The notes beneath the pieces are model-generated. The model saw only the letters and a list, made by a program, of their open reading frames with translations. It searched no databases and had not been told where the DNA came from. DNA of 64,000 nucleotides, from NCBI GenBank assembly GCA_910573755.1, contig CAJTBO010000003.1, positions 237,208 through 301,207 of the forward strand, read 5' to 3'. This document shows positions 27,036-34,841 of this stretch, piece after piece (positions within the stretch are counted from its first letter, which is position 1; each line of letters starts with the position of its first letter). Position numbers and translations under genes: made by a program. This DNA comes from Lachnospiraceae bacterium (GTDB lineage: Bacteria; Bacillota; Clostridia; Lachnospirales; Lachnospiraceae).

Positions 27036-27524
27036 ATGTTTATCTTATTGTTATTGATTTGGTTCATATTTAACGGAAAAATAACGCTTGAGATCACGGT
27101 ACTGGGTATCATTCTCTGCGCGCTCATTTATTTTTTCATGTGCAGATTTATGGATTACAGCGTCAGAAAAGATTTTGCCCTCATACGGAAAAGCGTGTTC
27201 TTTCTATATTATATCTGGATACTGATCCTGGAGATCGTGAAAGCCAACATACAGGTCATGCATTTTGCGCTGACAGACAGGGAGGTTGTGGAACCGGTGG
27301 TTGTGGAATACCGGACCCGCCTGAAAACGGGACTCGGCCGGGTGATCCTCGCAAACTCCATCACTCTTACACCGGGGACGATCACCATATCTTTGAAAGG
27401 GGATAAACTTGTGATTCATTGTCTGGATCAGTCAATGGCGGAGGGAATGGATGATATGATATTCGAGAAATTACTGGAAAAGATGGAAAGCATAAGCGGA
27501 TCTGCGGTCCCCGAAAAAGGATAA
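27036..27524 (+). CDS. mrpE: Mrp/Mbh-type antiporter subunit E (MrpE/MbhA)
   Basis: A 162-residue membrane protein with two or three N-terminal helices and the conserved tail VILANSITLTPGTITI typical of MrpE. It is the first subunit of a multisubunit cation/proton antiporter in the cytoplasmic membrane. AACAGGAGAAAAGC precedes the ATG at 27036. Gene order E-F-G below is the same as in Mbh/Mrp operons of anaerobes. Confidence 0.93.
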   Translation: MFILLLLIWFIFNGKITLEITVLGIILCALIYFFMCRFMDYSVRKDFALIRKSVFFLYYIWILILEIVKANIQVMHFALTDREVVEPVVVEYRTRLKTGLGRVILANSITLTPGTITISLKGDKLVIHCLDQSMAEGMDDMIFEKLLEKMESISGSAVPEKG

Positions 27525-27529
27525 GAAAA

Positions 27530-27574
27530 GTTATGTAAACCCGTTGCAATGATAAATGGAGTTATGTAAACCCG
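27530..27574 (+). repeat. 14-bp direct repeat between mrpE and mrpF
   Basis: GTTATGTAAACCCG occurs at 27530-27543 and 27561-27574, 31 bases apart. It may be a duplication; no known operator. Confidence 0.6.
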
Positions 27575-27595
27575 CTATGCGGAAATGAGGATAAA

Positions 27596-27934
27596 ATGGA
27601 ACTGATACAAGAATATTCCGAAATTTTTCATGTGATACTGGTGATACTTGCCGTGCTTACGATATTCTGCCTGATCAGGGCGGTACAGGGACCGACGATC
27701 GCGGACCGGCTGGTTGCGGTCAACATGATGGGTACGATCGTCATGGTTATGATCGCCGTGCTTGCCCTGCTGATAAATGAGGGCTATCTGGTGGATATCT
27801 GTCTGATCTATGCGATGATCAGTTTTCTTGCGGTGGTGGTGCTGACAAAGGTATATACCGGTGTATATATTGAATACAGAAAGCGCCTTGAGGAAAAGAA
27901 GAAGGCAAAAGAGCAGGAATGGCGGAAAGGGTGA
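27596..27934 (+). CDS. mrpF: Mrp/Mbh-type antiporter subunit F (MrpF/MbhB)
   Basis: A 112-residue protein with three membrane helices and the family segment GPTIADRLVAVNMMGT (about 37-52). The charged C terminus KRLEEKKKAKEQEW is cytoplasmic. GAGG lies before the ATG. It overlaps no gene but ends 4 bases before mrpG. Confidence 0.93.
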   Translation: MELIQEYSEIFHVILVILAVLTIFCLIRAVQGPTIADRLVAVNMMGTIVMVMIAVLALLINEGYLVDICLIYAMISFLAVVVLTKVYTGVYIEYRKRLEEKKKAKEQEWRKG

Positions 27935-27938
27935 TCGG

Positions 27939-28295
27939 ATGTTTGAATGGATAAGGTTTATATTAGGCACAGGGCTTTTATGTATCGGTGTGGCAACCTT
28001 TATACTGGAAGTATTCGGCGTATTCAAATTCCGGTATGTGCTGAACCGGATGCATGCGGCGGCAATGGGTGATACCATGGGGATCGGCGCTTCTCTGGCG
28101 GGACTGATGATCCTGTTCGGTTTTCAGTTTGTGACGCTGAAGCTGGCGCTCGTGCTTATCTTTCTGTGGTGTGCGTCCCCGGTTTCATCTCATCTGATCT
28201 CCAGACTGGAATATATCACGAATGAGAAGCTTGAGAAATATTGTGAAGTGAGGTCAGAGGATCAAAACAGGCGGATATCCGGACAGGAGGACTGA
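27939..28295 (+). CDS. mrpG: Mrp/Mbh-type antiporter subunit G (MrpG/MbhC)
   Basis: A 118-residue protein with three helices and the signature RYVLNRMHAAAMGDTMG (about 32-48) of MrpG. The start at 27939 follows GGAAAGGGTGATCGG; the longer reading from 27861 lies inside mrpF. It is tightly spaced with both neighbours. Confidence 0.93.
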   Translation: MFEWIRFILGTGLLCIGVATFILEVFGVFKFRYVLNRMHAAAMGDTMGIGASLAGLMILFGFQFVTLKLALVLIFLWCASPVSSHLISRLEYITNEKLEKYCEVRSEDQNRRISGQED

Positions 28296-28297
28296 AG

Positions 28298-28558
28298 ATG
28301 CAGATTTTTCAATACATTTTACTTATATTTTTGGTGGTCTGCGCCATAGCGGTGAGTTTTTCCAAACGACTGTTAAACTCTATTTTGATATTTATGTCAT
28401 ACAGCCTGATCATGTCCATCATCTGGATCTTACTGGAATCTCCGGACCTTGCGATCACGGAAGCGGCTGTCGGCGCAGGGGTTACGAGTGTGCTGTTTTT
28501 TGCGACGCTGAAAAAGATCCACGCCATGAGGGAGGAGGACGAAGAAAAAGATGAGTAG
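28298..28558 (+). CDS. MbhD-like (DUF4040) subunit, equivalent to part of MrpA
   Basis: An 86-residue protein with two or three helices and the segment SPDLAITEAAVGAGVTSVLFFATL (split here by family: DLAITEAAVGAG is the signature), which corresponds to MbhD and to a C-terminal part of MrpA. Starts 3 bases after mrpG and overlaps the next gene by 8 bases. Being separate from a large MrpA is the Mbh arrangement. Confidence 0.88.
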   Translation: MQIFQYILLIFLVVCAIAVSFSKRLLNSILIFMSYSLIMSIIWILLESPDLAITEAAVGAGVTSVLFFATLKKIHAMREEDEEKDE

Positions 28559-29522
28559 ACTGATTCCCGAGGAGGAATACGGAAAAAAGCCGGCGGGTGC
28601 TTTCAGGCAGTGGATGAGCGGTATAAGGGACCCTTATCTGGGAAATGTGGAGGTAAAGGCGCGGGCAGGGCAGGATGAGAATGAGGAACTGCTGAAGGAA
28701 CATCAGGAGGAAGTAGTCAGTGTGATCCGGAAGGTTCACGATGTTGCGAATAACAGCCAGTATATATTGTTCCGGAAGTTCTATAAGGCGGCGGCGCTGA
28801 TCTGTTGTCTGACGCTGACAGTGATGCTGCTTGTCACGGTGGCTTACCTTCCGCCGGTGGGCAGTGCGGATAATCCGGCACACAATGAGGTGGCTGCAAA
28901 GTATATCGAGGACGGCCTGCAGGATACCGGTGCGGTGAATATTGTGACGGGTATGATTCTGGATTACCGTGCCTTTGATACCTTTGGAGAATCCAATGTC
29001 CTGTTTATTGCGACATGTACCGTGCTGATCCTGATGCGGAATGATAAAAAGAAGGGGAAAGGCAGCGCGGAAGAGGAGGAACACAGGGACAGCTTTTATG
29101 AGCCGAAAGCCGATAAGATACTGCAGACAGCGGCGCTGATTCTGGTGCCCTTTATCATATTATTCGGGATTTATGTGATCCTGAACGGACATCTTTCGCC
29201 CGGGGGCGGCTTTTCCGGCGGCGCGATTATCGGCGCAGGGCTGATTCTGTATCTGAATGCCTTCGGCTTCGAGAAGACAGAACGGTTTTTTACGGCAAAG
29301 ACCTACAAATGGGTGAGTTTCTCCGCGCTCAGCTTTTACTGTATTGCAAAAAGTTATTCTTTTTATACGGGAGCGCACCATCTTGAGAGCGGGATTCCGC
29401 TGGGGACAGCGGGCAATATTTTAAGCAGCGGTCTGATCCTGCCGCTGAATATCTGTGTCGGGCTGGTGGTGGCGTGTACGATGTACGCTTTCTTTGCATT
29501 GTTCCGTAAGGGAGGATTTTAG
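28551..29522 (+). CDS. mrpB: MbhE-MrpB fusion subunit
   Basis: A 323-residue protein combining two usual subunits. Residues about 75-165 carry the MbhE/MrpA C-terminal motif VTGMILDYRAFDTFGE. Residues about 185-323 are an MrpB domain with HLSPGGGFSGGAIIGAG and several helices. The first 60 residues are charged and cytoplasmic. In most operons these are separate proteins or part of MrpA. The ATG at 28551 overlaps the MbhD-like gene. Confidence 0.88.
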   Translation: MSRLIPEEEYGKKPAGAFRQWMSGIRDPYLGNVEVKARAGQDENEELLKEHQEEVVSVIRKVHDVANNSQYILFRKFYKAAALICCLTLTVMLLVTVAYLPPVGSADNPAHNEVAAKYIEDGLQDTGAVNIVTGMILDYRAFDTFGESNVLFIATCTVLILMRNDKKKGKGSAEEEEHRDSFYEPKADKILQTAALILVPFIILFGIYVILNGHLSPGGGFSGGAIIGAGLILYLNAFGFEKTERFFTAKTYKWVSFSALSFYCIAKSYSFYTGAHHLESGIPLGTAGNILSSGLILPLNICVGLVVACTMYAFFALFRKGGF

Positions 29523-29524
29523 AT

Positions 29525-29902
29525 ATGCTTGAGACAAATTTTCTGGTAAATTACGGGGAGGAAGTGGCGATCCTGCTGTTCGGCATCGGCTTTGCAAACC
29601 TGCTGGTTCAAAAAAACCTGATCAAGAAGATCATCGGTTTGAATATCATGGACACGGCGGTTTATCTGTTTCTGGCGGAGAAGGGATATATTACCGGCAG
29701 AGCGGCGCCGATCGTCGTAAGCGGCGTGCAGGAGGTGGAGGCTTACATCAATCCGATCCCCAGCGGGCTTGTGCTGACGGGAATTGTGGTATCCGTTTCG
29801 GTGACGGCGCTGATGCTCTCGCTCACCGTGCGACTGTATCAGCGGTACCATACGCTGGATCTGGATGAGATATCCGTGCAGCTCAGGAAGGAGGGGCTTT
29901 GA
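29525..29902 (+). CDS. mrpC: Antiporter subunit C (MrpC, NuoK-like)
   Basis: A 125-residue NuoK-type protein with three helices. It has LIKKIIGLNIMDTAVYLF with the buried charged residues and the segment PIPSGLVLTGIVVSVSVTALML typical of MrpC (split: LVLTGIVVSVS). It starts 3 bases after the previous gene and its TGA overlaps the next ATG by one base. Confidence 0.94.
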   Translation: MLETNFLVNYGEEVAILLFGIGFANLLVQKNLIKKIIGLNIMDTAVYLFLAEKGYITGRAAPIVVSGVQEVEAYINPIPSGLVLTGIVVSVSVTALMLSLTVRLYQRYHTLDLDEISVQLRKEGL

Positions 29903-31416
29903 TGGATTTTATACAGAATGTGCCCTTTTTCTCGATCATGATATCCATGTTCTCAGGAATCGTCTCTTCGATCCTCTCCGAAAAATGGGCGAAGCGGTTA
30001 AATACGGCGGTGATCCTTGCGGTGGGCGTGATGTCCGGCGCGCTGCTCATCTGGCTTTGCCGTACAGGATGCGGCAGTTATATTTTTATGATGGGGCATT
30101 TTCCGGCGCCCTGGGGCAATGAGATCCGCGCAGGCGTACTGGAGGCGGGGATGGCGATGTTTTTCTCCATCGTGATGCTGCTTTCCATGACCGGCGGCAG
30201 GAAAAAACTCTTTGATGAGGTGGAGTACTCCAAGCATAATATCTACTATATTCTGGTGGATATGATGCTCAGTTCCCTGCTGGCGCTGATCTATACAAAC
30301 GACCTTTTTACGGCTTATGTTTTCGTGGAGATCAACACGATCGCGGCATGCGGCCTGATCATGATCAGACAGAACGGCAGAACCATTGAGGCGGCTGTCC
30401 GCTATATGATCATGAGCCTTTTGGGCTCCGGCCTTCTGCTGATGGGAATATGTATGTTGTATGACCTGACCGGGCATCTTCTGATGAGCAATATCCAGCA
30501 GGCGATGGCGGATATCATGGCAAATGGCACATACCGTATACCGATGCTGGTGACGGTGGGTATCATGACCATCGGGCTTGCGATCAAGAGCGCCCTGTTT
30601 CCATGCCATGCATGGCTGCCGGACGCCTACGGCTATGCCACGGTTTCTTCGGCGGCGATGCTCTCTTCTCTGGTATCGAAAGGTTACATCTTTCTGTTGA
30701 TCAAGATATTTTACAGGGTGATCGGGCTGGACATCATATACAGCAGCCATATTATCGGTATTCTTTTTATATTCGGGCTGTGCGGCATGCTTTTCGGTTC
30801 CTTCAGCGCGATCGGGGAGAAAGACATCAGAAGAATGATCGCTTTTTCCTCGGTGGCGCAGATCGGTTATATTTATATGGGCTTCGGACTTGGGACGCAG
30901 GAAGGCATGGTGGCGAGCGTTTATCATATTCTTGTGCATGCGGCGACGAAGTCCCTGCTTTTTATCAGTGCCATCGGGCTGACGGAGGTGTCCGGCGGCA
31001 GCAGGAGCTTCTTTGCACTGAACGGTTCCGGTTACCGCAACAGGATCGCGGGTGTGGGCTTTGCGGTGGGTTCGCTGTCCATGGTGGGCATACCGAGCTT
31101 TTCCGGCTTTGTAAGTAAACTCCTGTTCGCAAAGGCGGCGATCATCAATCCGACCTGGAAGATGTTTCCGACAGTCATTGTGCTTGCAATCAGCACGATC
31201 CTGAATGCGATTTATTTTTTAAAGACAGTGATCCGCATTTATACGCCGGAGAGCGCATTGGTGGAAGAGGAGAAGGGGTATTACGGTATCCGTTGGAATC
31301 AGCAGAGGCTGTATACGGTGACGATCATTCTGTTTGTGATCCTGAATCTGATTCTGGGCATGAATTCCCAGCCCGTCATTCATTTGATAGAGACAGGACT
31401 TGCGAATTTTGCATAG
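29902..31416 (+). CDS. mrpD: Antiporter-like subunit (MrpD/NuoN type), first of four
   Basis: A 504-residue protein with about 14 helices of the proton-conducting NuoM/NuoN/MrpD family. It has LIYTNDLFTAYVFVEINT with the helix-5 glutamate, CHAWLPDAYGYATVSSAAML in the helix 7 region, and SFSAIGEKDIRRMIAFSSVAQIGY. These helices carry H+ or Na+ movement. AAGGAGGGGCTTTG precedes the ATG at 29902. The closest match of the four to MrpD/MbhH by position (after MrpC). Confidence 0.92.
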   Translation: MDFIQNVPFFSIMISMFSGIVSSILSEKWAKRLNTAVILAVGVMSGALLIWLCRTGCGSYIFMMGHFPAPWGNEIRAGVLEAGMAMFFSIVMLLSMTGGRKKLFDEVEYSKHNIYYILVDMMLSSLLALIYTNDLFTAYVFVEINTIAACGLIMIRQNGRTIEAAVRYMIMSLLGSGLLLMGICMLYDLTGHLLMSNIQQAMADIMANGTYRIPMLVTVGIMTIGLAIKSALFPCHAWLPDAYGYATVSSAAMLSSLVSKGYIFLLIKIFYRVIGLDIIYSSHIIGILFIFGLCGMLFGSFSAIGEKDIRRMIAFSSVAQIGYIYMGFGLGTQEGMVASVYHILVHAATKSLLFISAIGLTEVSGGSRSFFALNGSGYRNRIAGVGFAVGSLSMVGIPSFSGFVSKLLFAKAAIINPTWKMFPTVIVLAISTILNAIYFLKTVIRIYTPESALVEEEKGYYGIRWNQQRLYTVTIILFVILNLILGMNSQPVIHLIETGLANFA

Positions 31417-31506
31417 CAGGGAGAGAAGGATGTTTTGTCTTGCAAATATTGTGCCTGCGCAATGCGTACCAAATATGTATAAAAGCTTGCAGGTTATGGA
31501 AAGGAC

Positions 31507-33000
31507 ATGGTTATCGGAAGTATGAATGATGCAATTATAATGTTGGCGGCGATATGTTTCCCTATATTATTCGGAGCGGTTATCCTGCTGATGCCGGAGT
31601 TTTCTTCGAGAAACCGTCTGCTCGGAGCGGTGGGGACGGGGCTTTTAGTCACCGGTATTCTGGCGCTTCTTACGCTGGGAAGCGGGGAAGCGGGGATATG
31701 CCTGTTTTCTCTGGGGGAAAAGCTGGAGATATTTTTCCGGCTGGATAACCTGGGACGCATTTTCATTGTGATCGTGACGATCATATGGATTCTGGCAGGC
31801 TTTTATTCCTTTGAATATATGAAGCATGAAAAGGAAGAGAAGCGGTATTTCGGCTTTTACCTGATGACCTTCGGCGTGCTGCTGGCACTGGATCTTGCGG
31901 GAAATATTGTAACATATTATCTGTTCTATGAGATGATGACATTATTGTCCGTGCCACTTGTGCTGCATTCCAAAACGAGGGAAGCGCTGATGGGCGGCCT
32001 GAAATATCTGTTCTATTCCCTCTGCGGCGCGTATATGGTGCTGATGGGATTGTTTTTTCTGAACAGATACGCGACAACGCTGACCTTTACGGCAGGCGGC
32101 ACGCTGAACGGGGAACTGACGGCAGGCAATGAGAAGGTGCTGCTTGTCGTGGTGTTCTTTATGATACTGGGGTTTGGTGTAAAAGCGGGTATGTTCCCGA
32201 TGCATGCATGGCTGCCGACGGCGCATCCGGTGGCGCCTGCGCCGGCAAGTTCGGTTCTCTCGGGCCTGATCGTAAAGGCGGGCGTACTCGGGGTTATCCG
32301 TACAGTATATTTTTTATTCGGAGAATCTTTTATCAGAGGAACCTGGGTGCAGACAGCATGGATGACGCTGAGCCTGATCACTGTTTTTATGGGTTCCATG
32401 CTGGCGTATCGGGAAAAGATCATGAAAAAAAGGCTTGCCTACTCCACGGTCAGTCAGCTTTCCTATATCCTGTTCGGGCTTGCCCTGCTGCAGGGCGAGG
32501 CGATGACGGGAGCGCTGCTCCATGTGGTGTTCCATGCCTTTATCAAATCCGCACTGTTTTTATCCGCCGGTGCGATCATTTATAAGACAGGCAGAACAAA
32601 CGTAGACGATATGACGGGAATCGGAAAGGAAATGCCGGTTACGATATGGTGTTATACCTTTGCGTCACTGGCGCTGATCGGTATCCCGCCCGCCAGCGGC
32701 TTTATCAGCAAATGGTATCTGGCGGAAGGCGCTCTTTCTTCCGGAACGGGAATCTTTACATGGCTGGGGCCTGTAGTCCTTCTGGTCTCTGCCCTTTTGA
32801 CGGCGGGTTATCTGCTTCCGATCACTATAAAGGGTTTCCTTCCGGGCGCGGATTTCGACTACGGCAGCCTGCAGAAAAGAGAGCCGAATCTCTGGATGGT
32901 CATTCCGCTGATCGTGCTCGCGCTGCTTTCCGTAGTACTCGGCATTTTCCCGAATCCGCTGACAGAGTATATCCGGACGATCGTAAGTACGGTGCTGTAA
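31507..33000 (+). CDS. Antiporter-like subunit (NuoM/NuoN type), second
   Basis: A 497-residue membrane protein of about 14 helices. Key elements are YYLFYEMMTLLSVPLVLHSK with the helix-5 glutamate, MFPMHAWLPTAHPVAPAPAS, and KRLAYSTVSQLSYILFG. The HPVAPAPAS form is typical of NuoM/hydrogenase-type antiporter subunits. A GGAAAGG lies just before ATG 31507, an alternative ATG at 31522 is possible. Extra to the normal Mrp set. Confidence 0.9.
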   Translation: MVIGSMNDAIIMLAAICFPILFGAVILLMPEFSSRNRLLGAVGTGLLVTGILALLTLGSGEAGICLFSLGEKLEIFFRLDNLGRIFIVIVTIIWILAGFYSFEYMKHEKEEKRYFGFYLMTFGVLLALDLAGNIVTYYLFYEMMTLLSVPLVLHSKTREALMGGLKYLFYSLCGAYMVLMGLFFLNRYATTLTFTAGGTLNGELTAGNEKVLLVVVFFMILGFGVKAGMFPMHAWLPTAHPVAPAPASSVLSGLIVKAGVLGVIRTVYFLFGESFIRGTWVQTAWMTLSLITVFMGSMLAYREKIMKKRLAYSTVSQLSYILFGLALLQGEAMTGALLHVVFHAFIKSALFLSAGAIIYKTGRTNVDDMTGIGKEMPVTIWCYTFASLALIGIPPASGFISKWYLAEGALSSGTGIFTWLGPVVLLVSALLTAGYLLPITIKGFLPGADFDYGSLQKREPNLWMVIPLIVLALLSVVLGIFPNPLTEYIRTIVSTVL

Positions 33001-33099
33001 AAATAAGTGTTTACCGGACATATCGTATAGCTTAATGATGAAATGAACATGGCGGCAAAATGCAGCAGGCCTGCTTTTTACCGCATTTGGAGAAATAAC

Positions 33100-34569
33100 A
33101 TGAGCGAATATTGGATTTTAGCAGCCATACTGCTCCCGATCTTCGGAGGGGTACTGACCTTGCTCATTCCTTTTAAAAACAGAAAAATAATGATGTGCTA
33201 TCTGGAGATTGTCATGCTGACAACTTCCGCCATCGTGTGGAAGCTGATTCTGAACGGAACAACAGAAGTATTTCATATTATCCATTTTGTGGAGGATCTG
33301 TCGATCTCCTTTAAGATCGACAGCATATCTATGATCTTTGCCGGGCTTGTATCTCTGCTCTGGCCGTTGGCGGTGCTGTATTCTTTTGAGTATATGGAGC
33401 ATGAAGAGCGGGAAAAGATCTTTTTTATGTTTTACAGTATCACTTACGGTATCACACTGGGCATTGCCTTTGCTTCGGATCTGTTGTCCATGTATTTCTT
33501 TTATGAGCTTTTGACGCTCTCTACAGTGCCGCTTGTGCTGCATACGCTGAAAAGAGAGGCGGTTCTTGCCTCGAGAAAGTATCTGTATTACTCGATCGGC
33601 GGAGCGGCTTTTGCGATGATCGGGCTGGTGTTTGTGATCATTTACGGTGTGACCTGTGAGTTTCAGCTTGGGGGCGTACTGGATATGGCGCTGATCGGAG
33701 AGCGCAAAAATCTGCTGCTCTGGGTGTACCTGCTTGCTTTTATGGGTTTTGGAGTCAAGGCGGCGATCTGGCCTATGGGTTCCTGGCTGCCGGATGCCGG
33801 TGTAGCGCCGACGCCTGTGACGGCACTGCTGCATGCAGTGGCGGTGGTGAAAGCAGGCGTTTTTGCGATGATCAGGCTGACTTATTACAGTTTCGGGCCT
33901 TCTTTCCTGCGGGGAACCTGGGTACAGAATGTGGTGATGGGATTTGCGATGTTTACGATTCTCTACGGCTGCAGCATGGCGGTGAAGGAGACGCATTTAA
34001 AACGGCGTCTCGCTTATTCCACGATAAGTAACCTGTCTTATATTATTTTCGGCATTACGCTGATGACGCCGCTGGGCCTGGCAGGAGCGCTCTGCCATCT
34101 GATCTGTCATGCGGTGATGAAGATCAATGCCTTCTTCTGTGCAGGTGCCTTCATGCAGAAGACGGGAAAGAGTTATATCTATGAAATGGATGGTGTGGGG
34201 CGAAAGATGCCGATCGTGTTCGGGTGTTTTACCGTATCTGCGCTCGGGCTGATGGGTGTGCCGGGGCTTGCCGGTTTTATCAGCAAATGGAATCTGGCAT
34301 CCGCCGCAGTGGAGAGCATGAATGTGCAGGCATATTTTGGTATCGGATGTCTGCTGGCATCCGCTCTTCTGACGGCGATCTATATGATGAATACCGTGAT
34401 CCATGCCTTTTTCCCGGGAAAGGATTTTAACTATGGCACACTTGCGGGCGTGACAGATCCAAGCTGGAAGATGTGCCTGCCGCTTCTTGTATTTTCGATA
34501 AGCGTCGCGGTGTTGGGGATCTTTTCGGGACCGCTGGTCCATTTTCTGCGGGAGGCAGCCGGGGTTTAG
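33100..34569 (+). CDS. Antiporter-like subunit (NuoM/NuoN type), third
   Basis: A 489-residue protein of about 14 helices. It has MYFFYELLTLSTVPLVLHTL with helix-5 Glu, WPMGSWLPDAGVAPTPVTALLHAVAVVKAG, and KRRLAYSTISNLSYIIFG. The start at 33100 (MSEYWIL) follows GGAGAAATAAC; the reading from 33043 has no site. In helix 7 the usual PMHAWLP is PMGSWLP: a glycine replaces the His, so proton handling could differ. Sequence divergence from the second copy indicates an old duplication. Confidence 0.9.
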   Translation: MSEYWILAAILLPIFGGVLTLLIPFKNRKIMMCYLEIVMLTTSAIVWKLILNGTTEVFHIIHFVEDLSISFKIDSISMIFAGLVSLLWPLAVLYSFEYMEHEEREKIFFMFYSITYGITLGIAFASDLLSMYFFYELLTLSTVPLVLHTLKREAVLASRKYLYYSIGGAAFAMIGLVFVIIYGVTCEFQLGGVLDMALIGERKNLLLWVYLLAFMGFGVKAAIWPMGSWLPDAGVAPTPVTALLHAVAVVKAGVFAMIRLTYYSFGPSFLRGTWVQNVVMGFAMFTILYGCSMAVKETHLKRRLAYSTISNLSYIIFGITLMTPLGLAGALCHLICHAVMKINAFFCAGAFMQKTGKSYIYEMDGVGRKMPIVFGCFTVSALGLMGVPGLAGFISKWNLASAAVESMNVQAYFGIGCLLASALLTAIYMMNTVIHAFFPGKDFNYGTLAGVTDPSWKMCLPLLVFSISVAVLGIFSGPLVHFLREAAGV

Positions 34570-34651
34570 CAGATAGGCGGGATATCGGGTGTCTGATATC
34601 GGATATTTTCAGGTTTTGATGGTGAACGGAGGGATACGGGATGCTGTTTAC

Positions 34652-34823
34652 AGCGATAGAGATACAAAGTAGCCTGAGAGGTTGCATGATAGAGCACAGA
34701 GTAGTCTGAGAGTTGCATGATAGGGTACAGAGTAGTCTGAGAGGTTGCATGATAGAGTACAAAGTAGTCTGAGAGGTTGCATGATAGAGTACAGAGTAGT
34801 CTGATAGATTACATGATAGAGCA
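34652..34823 (+). repeat. Tandem repeat of 31-32 bp upstream of the last antiporter gene
   Basis: Units begin GTTGCATGATAG and end GTCTGAGAG. Full copies are at 34681-34711, 34712-34743, 34744-34775 and 34776-34807, with degenerate edges at 34652-34680 and 34808-34823. Differences between copies are single bases. It lies in the 272-base gap inside the operon, ends 18 bases before the ATG at 34842 and contains no open frame of note. Confidence 0.92.
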
Positions 34824-34841
34824 GCAGGCGGGAGGCGTTTT

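Noticed and set aside
29998..30939. A 313-residue minus-strand reading frame
   Set aside because: Shadow of the mrpD gene: histidine- and arginine-rich composition with no motif.
34652..34823. CRISPR array
   Set aside because: The repeats are directly adjacent with no unique spacers and no cas genes are present; it is a simple tandem repeat.
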